Below are positions 8,988 through 18,190 of a stretch of DNA of 64,000 bases, piece by piece. Position numbers and translations under genes: made by a program. The notes beneath the pieces were generated by a model, which searched no databases, was not told where the DNA came from, and saw only the letters and a program-made list of their open reading frames with translations. Source of the DNA: CBDCZI01 sp965224495 (GTDB taxonomy: Bacteria > Bacteroidota > Bacteroidia > Cytophagales > JAAEPT01); the NCBI GenBank assembly GCA_965224495.1, contig CBDCZI010000025.1, positions 1 to 64,000 of the forward strand, read 5' to 3'. Every line of letters begins with the position of its first letter. Within the stretch, counting starts at the first letter, position 1.

Positions 8988-9022
8988 ACCACCCCTAAAA
9001 ATGTTTCATTTTTAGGGGTGGT
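8988..9022. repeat. strong perfect hairpin with adjoining 21-base repeat
   Basis: 16-base perfect inverted repeat (ACCACCCCTAAAAATG and its complement) with a 3-base loop, unusual for an intergenic region; there is no T tract to make it an ordinary terminator. Its right arm enters a direct repeat, GTGGTACT-n-TTTATA, at 9018 and 9039 (21 bases apart). It sits about 115 bases upstream of the 7561-8874 gene start. Confidence 0.6.
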
Positions 9023-9053
9023 ACTATATATTTTATAAGTGGTACTTTACATT

Positions 9054-9326
9054 TTATAGTTGGTCAATTGAGAAATTCAACATCAAAAAAAAGGAGTTCG
9101 TGTTTTTAGTGCAAATAGAAACTACTTGTGCTCTTAAACAAAGGGTTAACTCAATAAAATAGTAAGGAAGGAGTATTTTAATTCCATATAAATAATAAAA
9201 TACGGTTTGTATTATTCGTTTAAGTATGGTAGAAAAAACATTAGGGCTGCATTTATTAGGCTGCTCAAAGATTAAATGCTCAAGTAGGCTATTTTTAAAA
9301 TAGTCTAAATCAATTTTTTTCCGCAA
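9054..9326 (-). other. doubtful 90-codon open frame
   Basis: An open frame begins MRKKIDLDYFKNSLLEHLIF on the minus strand, with no signal peptide, no recognised motif and no promoter-like element. The region otherwise looks like decayed intergenic DNA. Reported for completeness; probably not a gene. Confidence 0.15.
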
Positions 9327-9419
9327 TTGAAGAAATAATAATTTCCTATAGTAACGCTGCGAATCTCAACCAATATACTCATTGACCTCATATTTTCACA
9401 TCTTCAAAGAACTGTTACA

Positions 9420-9770
9420 GTCTCAATAATTTCTTAATGTTAATACAGATAGCAATGTTGGTGTTGGGATAAAGCAATGTAGAATCATCTTAATTTTAAA
9501 TTATCCGTTAATGGTTATGTTAAAGAAACAGAAATTACTATGAAACTGGTTGGGCTGATTTCATATTTGAAACGGAGTACATATTACAATCACTAAATGT
9601 ATATTAAAGATTTTATCAATAAAAATGTCCATCTCAATAAAATCAATTCAGTCGAAAAGATTCAAAAAAATGTGCTCCAATCAGTAACGTAAATATATGG
9701 ATACTCAGCGTAAATAAAATAGATCCTTACGAGAATGTAAACGCATGAAAAAGAACAAATTAATATCGTA
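9420..9770 (+). pseudogene. decayed paralogue of the secreted VGIGT protein at 10715
   Basis: Broken frames reproduce the C-terminal third of the gene at 10715-11698 in order: NNFLM then NTDSNVGVG (compare NNFLMFINTDGNVGI), FKLSVNGYVKETEIT (compare FRLSVNGNIRATEIT), ETGWADFIFETEYILQSLN (compare ETGWADFVFEDNYTLRSLN), then KIQKNV (compare EEIQKNG). Several frameshifts and stops separate the pieces. It is an old duplicate on the same strand, separated from the intact copy by the response regulator gene. Confidence 0.75.
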
Positions 9771-9917
9771 CATTTTAGAAATTATAAATGATTTATTATC
9801 ACAACTGCCTTAATAATAGATTCTCTTAAATGAACAGATAAAAATAATCGATTTATAGCAAAATAGAAAACCAACCAACACCGAATGACTTATTTCAATT
9901 CCTTATAATAATAATTT

Positions 9918-10604
9918 ATGAAAGCTTTAATAATTGATAGTGAAAAGCATTGCAGAGAGGTAATAATTGAATTAATATCAGAATATTGCCCAATTATTGA
10001 TAAAATCACTGAAGCGAAATCAGTAGTAACTGCCATTCAAAAAATAAAATCTTTTCTACCAAATGTCATCTTTTTAGACATCCAATTAGGTAAACAAACC
10101 TGTTTTGATATTCTAAATGAATTTGATGAAATTAATGCCCATATCATTTTTGTAACAGCCTATCATGAATATGCAATTAAAGCATTTGATTATGCCGCGG
10201 TACATTACATCCTTAAACCAATAGAGCCAAAACAATTAGTAAAAGCAATTGAACGTTGTTCTGAGTTGAATTTTAAAAATAAATTCAACGAAGCTAAATG
10301 CTTCTACCTAAAAACAATCCAACAAGATTATGTCATTGCTTATAAAGACATATCTTATATTAAAGCAGATGGCAGTTATTCAACCATTTATTATCACAAT
10401 GGAAAAGAAATATACACTTCGAAAAAGCTTGGTCATTATGCAGCTGTCCTCCCAGATAATTTTCTAAGAATTCATAATTCTATTATCGTTAATTTAAATA
10501 GTATTAAAGAATTAAATACCCAGCAAAACACTGCTATTTTAAATACTGGAGAATCTTTGCCTATTTCTAGAAGACGGAAAACTGAGCTTAAAGCAAGACT
10601 ATAG
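9918..10604 (+). CDS. orphan LytTR-family response regulator
   Basis: 228 residues: receiver domain about 1-115 with phospho-acceptor D54 (FLDIQLG), conserved T/K (FVTAYHEYA ... YILKPIE), then a LytTR DNA-binding domain about 130-228 (YIKADGSYSTIYYHNGK ... FLRIHNSIIVNLNSIKEL). The acidic pocket normally reads DDE near residue 7; here it is D7-S8-E9, so one acidic residue is replaced, which may alter phosphorylation. No kinase gene is adjacent. It lies between the decayed and the intact copy of a secreted protein gene and could control the 10715-14573 operon. LytTR call firm; target inferred. Confidence 0.88.
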   Translation: MKALIIDSEKHCREVIIELISEYCPIIDKITEAKSVVTAIQKIKSFLPNVIFLDIQLGKQTCFDILNEFDEINAHIIFVTAYHEYAIKAFDYAAVHYILKPIEPKQLVKAIERCSELNFKNKFNEAKCFYLKTIQQDYVIAYKDISYIKADGSYSTIYYHNGKEIYTSKKLGHYAAVLPDNFLRIHNSIIVNLNSIKELNTQQNTAILNTGESLPISRRRKTELKARL

Positions 10605-10657
10605 TTTTATCAATCAACCATTTATGAAATAAAATGATCCATCTATGGAATAGAAAA

Positions 10658-10721
10658 TTTTCATAACGTATCTTTTTTTAAAATTAGGTTTTAAAATTGA
10701 AAAAAATATACGTTATGAAAA
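10658..10721. promoter_or_regulatory. 14-base inverted repeat whose right arm contains the start codon at 10715
   Basis: TTTTCATAACGTAT (10658-10671) and ATACGTTATGAAAA (10708-10721) are exact complements, 36 bases apart. The right arm includes the ATG of the downstream gene. If transcription starts before 10658 the leader could fold and hide the start; alternatively TACGTTATG, 8 of 9 to the LytTR half-site pattern, may be a binding site for the neighbouring regulator. Function inferred. Confidence 0.55.
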
Positions 10722-11698
10722 AATTAAAATTAACTCTAATTTTAGGCTGCTTGAGTTTTAGTACGATTCTATCTGCACAATATAACTGGGGAACTTCAAC
10801 AATACCTACAACTACAAATGGAAATGTGGGAATAGGTACAGCTGCAAATAATACTTACAAATTAAGTATTACTACCGGTAATAGTACGTCATTTGCTCAA
10901 GGGATTTATGTTAACAATAATTATTCCGGCACTTCTACTAAATATGGCATGAGATCAAATCTAACGGGAGGAACAGGAACAAAATACGGGGTATACTCAT
11001 ATATAAGTAACGCTGGAAAAAATGCTAGATATGGCGTATACTCTAATGCGTTAGGATCAAATGCGTGGGCGGGCTATTTTAAGGGTAGAGGCTATTTTTC
11101 TGACAAAGTTGGTATTGGCACCAATAGCCCAAATGAATCGTTACATGTAAAAGGCAAAGTGCTCATTGATGGTGCAGGTGCTCAACTATTATTTGGTAAA
11201 CAAACAACTTCAGCAATAGGTGAAATTGGATTATCATTTAGCAAGTCATCAGACCCTGATCCACATGTTCCTGGATTACATATTTCTACACCATGGGGAA
11301 GTGCTGCGGGGCATAATAATTTTTTAATGTTTATCAATACTGACGGTAATGTTGGAATTGATGTTAAGCCTAGTAAAATTGACCCTAATTTCAGATTATC
11401 TGTAAATGGTAATATCCGTGCAACAGAAATCACAGTAGAAACAGGCTGGGCTGATTTTGTATTTGAAGATAATTATACATTAAGGTCTTTAAATGAAGTA
11501 GAAACATTCATTGATGAAAATGGACACCTTCCAGAAGTACCTTCAGCTGAAGAGATTCAAAAAAATGGTGCACCAGTTGGCGAAATTCAAACCATCCTTC
11601 TTCAAAAAATTGAAGAATTGACGCTATATGCTATTGCACAACAAAAATTGATTGATGAACTGACAAAGAAAATGGCAAATTTAGAATCTAATCATTAA
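10715..11698 (+). CDS. secreted VGIGT-repeat protein with tail-fibre-like C-terminus
   Basis: 327 residues from the ATG at 10715; an in-frame TTG at 10697 would only add MKKIYV before a normal signal peptide (STILSAQ), so the ATG is preferred. The body holds NVGIGT, YGMRSN, KYGVYSY and RYGVYSN repeats, a beta-structure reminiscent of phage tail spikes. The C-terminus (GWADFVFEDNYTLRSLNEVE, HLPEVPSAEEIQ, then a coiled coil) is the conserved tail seen in many Bacteroidota proteins and resembles the intramolecular-chaperone end of tail fibres. No T9SS tail. Four bases separate it from the next gene, so the two are probably co-transcribed. Confidence 0.75.
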   Translation: MKKLKLTLILGCLSFSTILSAQYNWGTSTIPTTTNGNVGIGTAANNTYKLSITTGNSTSFAQGIYVNNNYSGTSTKYGMRSNLTGGTGTKYGVYSYISNAGKNARYGVYSNALGSNAWAGYFKGRGYFSDKVGIGTNSPNESLHVKGKVLIDGAGAQLLFGKQTTSAIGEIGLSFSKSSDPDPHVPGLHISTPWGSAAGHNNFLMFINTDGNVGIDVKPSKIDPNFRLSVNGNIRATEITVETGWADFVFEDNYTLRSLNEVETFIDENGHLPEVPSAEEIQKNGAPVGEIQTILLQKIEELTLYAIAQQKLIDELTKKMANLESNH

Positions 11699-11702
11699 TA
11701 AG

Positions 11703-14573
11703 ATGAAAAAGAATCTGCTTTTAATAATTACCCTCTTACTATTTTTACCTATTGGCCTTTATGCTCAGGTAGATAATAGCCTTTGGTCTCATGTAGGGCC
11801 CATTTCTGAAAACCTTCAAAATGACAACGAGTTTGAAACTGGTCGGCTAGAAATGATTGCCGTTAACCCAAATAATGAACAAGAAATTTTTGCTGGTGGC
11901 CACAAAACAGGACTTTGGTATACTACAGATGGTGCGGAAAATTGGACTAATGTTTCCACTCTTCCTATTGGCACTAATGGTGTTTCGGCCATAGCATTTA
12001 ATACTAATAATGAACTCATCATAGCCAATAGGGTTGATTATCAATATGACGTTCTCGACAGAACCACTGCCCTGTTCAAGTATATTCCAGCATCTAACCA
12101 ATGGGTATCATTAGGAAATATTCCAATTATTGGAAGAGCCTATACGGTTAACACCATTGCGATTCACCCAACTAATAATAATTTAATATTGCTAGGTACT
12201 TCTCATGGCATATATCGCTCAAACAATGCTGGTCAAAATTGGTCGGCAATAAACACCGCGAATGAATATATTCAGCTAATTGAATTTGTTTATAATAATT
12301 TTAGTACCCAATATGACATTTATTATACTGGTACTAATATTAGTTTATCCGATTCAGATAAAAGTATCCATCAATTAATTGGAGAACCAATTTTTGCTAG
12401 GTCCACTAATTTAGGATTAGGTTTTGCAGAAATCACTGTCTTTGCCAACCAATTATTAAGTAGCTATCCTATCACAAATATTTATGGTACTACATTTTGC
12501 ATAGGGGCGTCTAATAATTTAAATGAGCTCAATTTTTATATGTATACCGCTAAAGATATAACTGATCCTGCTATTCCTGCTTTAAACATTATAAGCAAAG
12601 TAACAGTTAATCCGCAAACCGGTACATCTTCTTGCTCAATACTAAAGTCTTATAATGAGAACAATTGGAATGAGGTAACTACAACCAGAATGGCCATAGC
12701 CTTTGACCAATTGAATGATTTTCTGTGGATTGGTGCAACACAAATTCGCTATTTTAATTTAACCACATCAATTTTAGGTCCTTTGCACTATGGTTTTACA
12801 AATATTACTGAGCCAAATATGGTACATGCAGATTTACATGATGTATTTATCTCGCCAAATAACCCAGATATGCTTTATGTAGTTTCGGATGGTGGCTTCT
12901 ATACGGGCGATCTTAATACGCCAAATGTATTTGAACATAAAAATAATGGTCTGCATATTGCCATGATTAATGGCTTTTCGGGGGCTTCAAAGGATCCTAA
13001 TTACTATGTTATTGGCTTGCATGATATTATTTATACCAGTTTTTATGATCAGGCCGAATTATCGAATAGACATACTCGTAAAACTCATGAAAATGATGGT
13101 GGGGTGATTGATAACCAGAATAATGATCTTATCATATTTGATCATAGTAGCAAAACTGAATACTATCATGTGAGTACTGATGGTGGTGCAACCACTACAA
13201 TTTCTGCTAATCTTTCTAGAACTACCCTGTTTGGCGTGAACCCCTTCTTTCAAGACCCCTATAGAGGCAGAATTTATGCTGGCATGAAAAGCATGAGTTT
13301 GGCTCAATTCAATTATGATTCAAATAAATTTGACATTAAAAAGTCTTTAATCTGCATGGCTGATTACTTACCATTTAATCCTGATTTATCATTTCAAATG
13401 ATGATCATTCGAATGGCTTTTTCAAGATCAAATGAAAACAGCATTCATTTGATCACTTCTACATCAACAGCAGCATCAGGGCCAACATTTCGATCATGTG
13501 GGGAAGTATTTCAATATATAGGCAATAATTTTGATGATATGCTTCAAGATAATAACCCTTCTACGGAACATTATGATAGTAATGGAGATCACCAATGGCG
13601 AAGAGTAAGCCCTGAATGGACAAGCCTTTCAAATATGGGCTCTGGATTTACAAGTGTTCCTGATGATGAATTAATAAATTTTAATTATAGCGGCGTAGTT
13701 AAAAGTCATTTTGATGACAATGTTGTATATATTTCAATGGATATGGTTCCTAATAATAATGGTGTAAAAGTATTGAAATTTAACAATACAACTTGGGAAG
13801 ATTATAGTACTGGCATTCCATCCACTGAAGTAACCACTGCCATGATTAACGACCCTATGAGTAATGACGGTTTTTACCTTATAACAGAAAGTAATATTTA
13901 CTATAGAGATGCTTCCATGTCGTCATGGATGCATTTTAGTAATAATATGCCAAAGATTTTTGCTACCCAAATGGAGATTAATAATTTAGAAAGAACCATT
14001 AGAGCAGGAACCTATGGTAGAGGAATATGGAAATCCTGTTTAAAATGCCCTGAAAGTATTATTCACAATGAAACAGCAACCTATACTGATCCTTACACTT
14101 TAATTGAAGGTAGTGAAATCACATCTATTTCAACAATTAATCCAGCTAAGGAAGTTAATTACAAAGCTAATAAAATTATCAGGCTTAAACCTGGATTTAA
14201 AGCCAAAGCCAATTCCAAATTTAGGGCAGTGATTCAAAGTTGTACGCCTCAAATTAAATCAAGTCAGGTGGTTATTAAACCGCTTGAAAATTCAATCGAC
14301 CTTGAAGAGTTTATTATTGAGCAATCAAATATTGACCGTTTGGAGGTGTATCCAAATCCTTCCTCGGAGCAATTCACGGTCAAATTTAATGGGCTCACCC
14401 TTGATAGCCAATTGAAATTAGTTAATATTCAGGGACAGGTTATTCCTATAAAACTGGAATCAGTTAGTGATGGTACAGTATCTTTTAAACTAACTGGATA
14501 TCCTCCTGGAATTTATATTTTAACCTTACAACACATTGATAAAACCTATCAAAGTAAAATTGTACTTGAATAA
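11703..14573 (+). CDS. T9SS-exported BNR/sortilin-like beta-propeller protein
   Basis: 956 residues. Signal peptide ends near GLYAQ (about 22). BNR-type repeats include YTTDGAENW and YRSNNAGQNW, with further propeller blades to about 780. About 800-850 is the small domain with three repeated hairpins (EVNYKANKIIRLKPGFKAKA ... FRAVIQSC) that often sits before T9SS tails. Residues about 880-956 are a type A sorting domain (EVYPNPSSEQFTVKFNG ... PPGIYILTLQ). The fold suggests glycan or protein binding at the surface; the Asp-box motifs alone do not prove sialidase activity. Second gene of the 10715 operon; a terminator follows. Confidence 0.8.
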   Translation: MKKNLLLIITLLLFLPIGLYAQVDNSLWSHVGPISENLQNDNEFETGRLEMIAVNPNNEQEIFAGGHKTGLWYTTDGAENWTNVSTLPIGTNGVSAIAFNTNNELIIANRVDYQYDVLDRTTALFKYIPASNQWVSLGNIPIIGRAYTVNTIAIHPTNNNLILLGTSHGIYRSNNAGQNWSAINTANEYIQLIEFVYNNFSTQYDIYYTGTNISLSDSDKSIHQLIGEPIFARSTNLGLGFAEITVFANQLLSSYPITNIYGTTFCIGASNNLNELNFYMYTAKDITDPAIPALNIISKVTVNPQTGTSSCSILKSYNENNWNEVTTTRMAIAFDQLNDFLWIGATQIRYFNLTTSILGPLHYGFTNITEPNMVHADLHDVFISPNNPDMLYVVSDGGFYTGDLNTPNVFEHKNNGLHIAMINGFSGASKDPNYYVIGLHDIIYTSFYDQAELSNRHTRKTHENDGGVIDNQNNDLIIFDHSSKTEYYHVSTDGGATTTISANLSRTTLFGVNPFFQDPYRGRIYAGMKSMSLAQFNYDSNKFDIKKSLICMADYLPFNPDLSFQMMIIRMAFSRSNENSIHLITSTSTAASGPTFRSCGEVFQYIGNNFDDMLQDNNPSTEHYDSNGDHQWRRVSPEWTSLSNMGSGFTSVPDDELINFNYSGVVKSHFDDNVVYISMDMVPNNNGVKVLKFNNTTWEDYSTGIPSTEVTTAMINDPMSNDGFYLITESNIYYRDASMSSWMHFSNNMPKIFATQMEINNLERTIRAGTYGRGIWKSCLKCPESIIHNETATYTDPYTLIEGSEITSISTINPAKEVNYKANKIIRLKPGFKAKANSKFRAVIQSCTPQIKSSQVVIKPLENSIDLEEFIIEQSNIDRLEVYPNPSSEQFTVKFNGLTLDSQLKLVNIQGQVIPIKLESVSDGTVSFKLTGYPPGIYILTLQHIDKTYQSKIVLE

Positions 14574-14647
14574 GTTTAGACATATTTAAAAAACAAAATT
14601 GGTAGTCTATTTTTTTAAGATTGCGGCTAGTCCTAATCTAAATAATT

Positions 14648-14687
14648 AACACCAGTAGTCTCGTGATTACTGGTGTTCTGTTTTTTT
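14648..14687 (+). terminator. terminator of the 10715-14573 operon
   Basis: 10-base perfect stem AACACCAGTA / TACTGGTGTT, 10-base loop, then CTG and seven Ts. Confidence 0.8.
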
Positions 14688-14836
14688 ATAAATGTTTATT
14701 TTACTTTTTTAGAGTATTTTAATGTTTAACTAGTATAATAGCCATTAATACAAGAGAAGAGTGCTTACCTTGATGATAAACCCTCTTTTAACTTGAACTT
14801 AATAGGTGTTAATTTTTATTATATCTGAAACAGATG

Positions 14837-15463
14837 CTAAATAATTAAATCTTTATTTCGTGCCCAATTTTGAAGTTGGGTAGCATTTTTACAACCTGTT
14901 TTACTCAAAATGTTTTTACGGTGAGAATCTATTGTAAATTTACTTAAGAATAATTTTTCCGCGATTTCAAGGGTCTTTAATCCTTCGCAAATTAGCTCTA
15001 GAATTTCCTTTTCCCGTTTTGTTAAATGAATGGTTTCGGCTTTCATTTGTTTTTGTTGGGCCAAAATTTTAAGCGTGACTTCTGGTGCAAAATACATTTG
15101 ATCAATTGATACGGCTTGAATAGATCTCACCAATTCTGCTTTTGAGGTATTTTTTAAAAGATAGCCATGCACACCTATTTCAATGAGTTTTTCAATTATC
15201 ACAGGTTTGTCGAACATGGTTAACATGATGATTTTAATCTTAGGATAGTGTTCTACAATGTACTGAGCGGCTTCAATACCATCAATAATTGGCATGTTAA
15301 TGTCTAATAATATAACGTCCGCAGTATGATGTTCTAAATAGTTCAATAAAGCTTTACCATCACTCGCGATAAAACTTAATTGTAAGTCAGATTCAGATTC
15401 TAACAATAAAGTTAGGCCTTCAATAAATAAGTCATGGTCATCTGCAAGTACTATATTAGTCAT
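14837..15463 (-). CDS. NarL/FixJ-family response regulator
   Basis: 208 residues: receiver domain about 1-120 (VLADDHDLF, phospho-acceptor in ILLDINMP, LKNTSKAEL) and a LuxR-type HTH about 143-205 (LTKREKEILELICEGLKTLE, SKFTIDSHRKNI). Its ATG overlaps the TGA of the sensor kinase (ATGA), so the two form a standard two-component pair. It is the last gene of a four-gene minus-strand operon headed by two proteins of unknown function; a perfect palindrome upstream of the operon (18243-18260) is a candidate target for self-control. Confidence 0.92.
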   Translation of the reverse strand: MTNIVLADDHDLFIEGLTLLLESESDLQLSFIASDGKALLNYLEHHTADVILLDINMPIIDGIEAAQYIVEHYPKIKIIMLTMFDKPVIIEKLIEIGVHGYLLKNTSKAELVRSIQAVSIDQMYFAPEVTLKILAQQKQMKAETIHLTKREKEILELICEGLKTLEIAEKLFLSKFTIDSHRKNILSKTGCKNATQLQNWARNKDLII

Positions 15464-17103
15464 GAGGATAAAGGAATTTGAATTGAAATTGTTGTGCCGG
15501 AGGAAGGATGTGAGTCAATACTTAATTGCCCGTTTATACGAGAGACTCGGCTTTTAATATTGTCTAATCCAATCCCTTCTTTTACGGTATTAACGTCAAA
15601 ACCTTTACCATCATCTTCAATAATAACGCTTAATTCATCTTGATGGTCGGTGATTTGAATGGTTAACTCATTGGCATTTGCGTGCTTCAATATATTACTG
15701 ATCCCTTCCTGTATAATTCGATAAATATTAATTTCAATGTCACTTTCAAATCGCCGATTGATTTGATCAACATGCCAATTGAAAATAGGTGTTTTTACTG
15801 AGGTAAAGGCATCTTGGAGTTGTGTTAAAGCAGCTTTTAATCCAAATTTCACCAATACACCAGAATATAAATCATGAGAAATCCGGCGTACTTCTTCAGC
15901 AGTTTCATCAATTAAACTACCGGTTCGTTTATATTCAGACTTAACTTTAATTTGTAGGTCGCTAATTTGATCTTCAACTGTATTGTAGTGCATTTTAATT
16001 GCGCCTAACATACCACCTAAACGATCATGTAATTCTTCAGCAATTCTTTTACGTTCTCTATCTTGTCCTGAGAGCATGGCATCCATTGCCTGAATTTCTT
16101 GTGTTTGCATTAACCGATCTATTTTTTGTTTTTGAATCACCATTTTTTGCCACCTCAGTCTGAGCAAAATAAATGTGATAACAATTAGGGTAAGGATTAA
16201 TATAATTAGTGTGTAAATCCAATTCTGTTGCCAACGGTTTTTAGTCTGAATAATTTTGGATAAATTGGAGGTCGATTTATTCAAATAAGATAAGTCGTAA
16301 ATTGAATTTAAAGAATCTGCATAGTTGGTAGCCAATTCATAGTATAATGCAGCACTATCGAATTGCATATTTTTTTCATGAGCTAAGCCAATGTTCTCAT
16401 AAATATTAAGTATTGAAGCTTGATCATCTAAGGCGTTAAAACAAGCCAAACATTGAAATAGTTTGCTAAAGGTTTTTGATGAAACACCTTGTTCATCCAT
16501 ATCAATTAAAATACTTAATTGTTGGGCATTACAAAGGGCATAATCGTCCCCGTTTATTGCGCCATATTCTGATAATAATTTGGCGTATTGATCCGCTTTT
16601 TTTAGTTGGTGTTGAGCGAGATATACATGGGATAAATTCTGAAATAGCTGGGCATCTAAATAATAGGCGCTATCATGATGCATTTCAACCAAAGCCAATT
16701 CATAATATTGGGTAGCTGAATCTAATTGGTCTAACGTATGAAATAAAGCGCCCAACATGTTGTAGCTAGAACCTAAATAATCTCTTCTAGTAAGTGATTG
16801 TGCCAGTTTAATACTTTTACGAAATGAAATCTCAGCTGAATTTAGCTGGTTTAAATTCATTTCTTCAATGCCTAAATTTCGATATAATGAGGATTGTATT
16901 TTAGGACAATATACTTGTTTGGTTTGGTTGATTAGATTTTGAAAATCTTGATAATTATTGAGGGTGGCTTTTCCGTCAGCCTCATCTTGTAAATGATGTA
17001 ATTCTTTTTCAAGTGAATCACATTCAGATACATCAAAAGTTTGAGCAGTACTAAAACAACTCAAACTCATGATATAATATATTAATAGCTGGCTTATCTT
17101 CAT
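15460..17103 (-). CDS. TPR-containing sensor histidine kinase (HisKA_3 type)
   Basis: 547 residues. Signal peptide (CFSTAQ, about 20), periplasmic TPR region about 25-285, one membrane helix about 293-315 (IYTLIILILTLIVITFILL), short coiled coil, HisKA_3 dimerisation helix with phospho-accepting H359 (ERKRIAEELHDRLGG), and a C-terminal ATPase domain with N box (IIQEGISNILKHANA) and G boxes (DDGKGFD, GIGLDNI). It belongs to the NarX/LiaS-like kinases that pair with NarL-type regulators. Four-base ATGA overlaps with both neighbours indicate translational coupling. The TPR ectodomain suggests sensing of a protein or peptide ligand (inference). Confidence 0.92.
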   Translation of the reverse strand: MKISQLLIYYIMSLSCFSTAQTFDVSECDSLEKELHHLQDEADGKATLNNYQDFQNLINQTKQVYCPKIQSSLYRNLGIEEMNLNQLNSAEISFRKSIKLAQSLTRRDYLGSSYNMLGALFHTLDQLDSATQYYELALVEMHHDSAYYLDAQLFQNLSHVYLAQHQLKKADQYAKLLSEYGAINGDDYALCNAQQLSILIDMDEQGVSSKTFSKLFQCLACFNALDDQASILNIYENIGLAHEKNMQFDSAALYYELATNYADSLNSIYDLSYLNKSTSNLSKIIQTKNRWQQNWIYTLIILILTLIVITFILLRLRWQKMVIQKQKIDRLMQTQEIQAMDAMLSGQDRERKRIAEELHDRLGGMLGAIKMHYNTVEDQISDLQIKVKSEYKRTGSLIDETAEEVRRISHDLYSGVLVKFGLKAALTQLQDAFTSVKTPIFNWHVDQINRRFESDIEINIYRIIQEGISNILKHANANELTIQITDHQDELSVIIEDDGKGFDVNTVKEGIGLDNIKSRVSRINGQLSIDSHPSSGTTISIQIPLSS

Positions 17104-17783
17104 TCAGTAATGGAAAGGATCACTTCAGAATCAAATTTTTTAAGTTTTGGATCATATTCTATAGAAACTAAATCGATTAAATTATTATTCAATTTTAAAA
17201 AATCTAATTCTTTTTTAAAAATGGCTTCCCGCTGAGTAGATCCTATTTGAGTATTGACAATAATAAGATCTTCACCTGAACTATGCTGGGTTGAAATAAA
17301 CGGGTTACTAGAAAAACCAGGAACTGCTTTACCAGCATCATCAACATCCCGTAAAACTATTTTAAGAGAATATTTTAATGATGTGATATCATCACTTTTT
17401 AATGTTAAAGTTTTTATATGATAACCTTCAAACATATGGTTAATCAAAGGTCTTCTTGTATGGGCAATTTTAACTTTTCCTGTGGCATCTTTTTTGCCAG
17501 TCCCTGAGCCAGTAATTTTGGTCGTTAAGTCTACTTCAAATTGAATAGGGTTTGTACTACTGAAATTTGCGCGTTGTGAGTTTATATTTACCGTTTTTTT
17601 TCCATTTTGGCCAATTGGAACATCTATGTTTATTCCATTTCTAGGTCTATTTAAGGAGTTATAAGTAATTTGAGTAGGATCAGTAATAAATTGATTTGTG
17701 GCTTCAATTTCACCTGTTAAGTCAAATGTAGTGTCATTTTTAGCCTTGATACAAAGTGTTTTAAAATTAATTTCTTTTGCCAT
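17100..17783 (-). CDS. unknown cytoplasmic protein coupled to a two-component system
   Basis: 227 residues, no signal peptide or membrane helix. Beta-rich, with a GSGTGKKDATGKVKIAHTRR loop and a C-terminal IEYDPKLKKFDSEVILSI strand pair. I do not recognise the family. Its TGA overlaps the ATG of the kinase (ATGA), so it is made together with the sensor; 85 bases upstream is a small two-helix membrane protein on the same strand. The coupling suggests it is an input, partner or output of this signalling module, but nothing in the sequence shows which. Confidence 0.7.
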   Translation of the reverse strand: MAKEINFKTLCIKAKNDTTFDLTGEIEATNQFITDPTQITYNSLNRPRNGINIDVPIGQNGKKTVNINSQRANFSSTNPIQFEVDLTTKITGSGTGKKDATGKVKIAHTRRPLINHMFEGYHIKTLTLKSDDITSLKYSLKIVLRDVDDAGKAVPGFSSNPFISTQHSSGEDLIIVNTQIGSTQREAIFKKELDFLKLNNNLIDLVSIEYDPKLKKFDSEVILSITE

Positions 17784-17868
17784 GATGTCTAAATTTAAGA
17801 TGTTTTTTGATTTTCTGGGATGACTTTTTAAATTTTTTTATAGTTCAAAGGGCCTCAATTATAATGAT

Positions 17869-18162
17869 TTAGCTTGAAGTGTTATGTCCAATCAGTCCTG
17901 CTAATGCTCCGGTTGCACCTGAAGCAATCATAATAAAGAAATTATCTACAGTTTCGTCTGCTGATTTAATGCCCCAAATCACGCCGCTAATAGACATTAA
18001 AAGGGCAGCACCAAGTATAATCACAACTGTGATAAAAATAGTTTTATTTTTAGTTGGATCAACTTGCGCATATTTGGTGATAAACTGTTGTGGGTTTTCT
18101 TCAAATTCAGTTTTCTTTTGCGGATCTTTTTGAATGTCCTTTAAAATGTATTTCGCGTCCAT
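17869..18162 (-). CDS. small two-helix membrane protein heading the sensor operon
   Basis: 97 residues. The N-terminus (YILKDIQKDPQKKTEFEENP, then QQFITKY) is a soluble helix whose 'DPxxxxxFxxNPxxxxxKY' pattern recalls leader regions of Nif11/NHLP-type peptides, though the resemblance is short. Two hydrophobic helices follow (TIFITVVIILGAALLMSISG and IMIASGATGALAGLIG), ending GHNTSS. A perfect -7 element on the minus strand (18191-18198) lies just upstream, with a palindrome further up, so this is the first gene of the operon reaching to 14837. Function unknown. Confidence 0.7.
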   Translation of the reverse strand: MDAKYILKDIQKDPQKKTEFEENPQQFITKYAQVDPTKNKTIFITVVIILGAALLMSISGVIWGIKSADETVDNFFIMIASGATGALAGLIGHNTSS

Positions 18163-18190
18163 ATCGATTAATTATTAAATTATGATACCA

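Noticed and set aside
9054..9326. Minus-strand open frame as a real gene
   Set aside because: No signal peptide, motif, promoter or terminator; surrounded by decayed DNA.
10697..10714. TTG start for the VGIGT protein
   Set aside because: Adds six residues before a complete signal peptide; the ATG at 10715 is normal.
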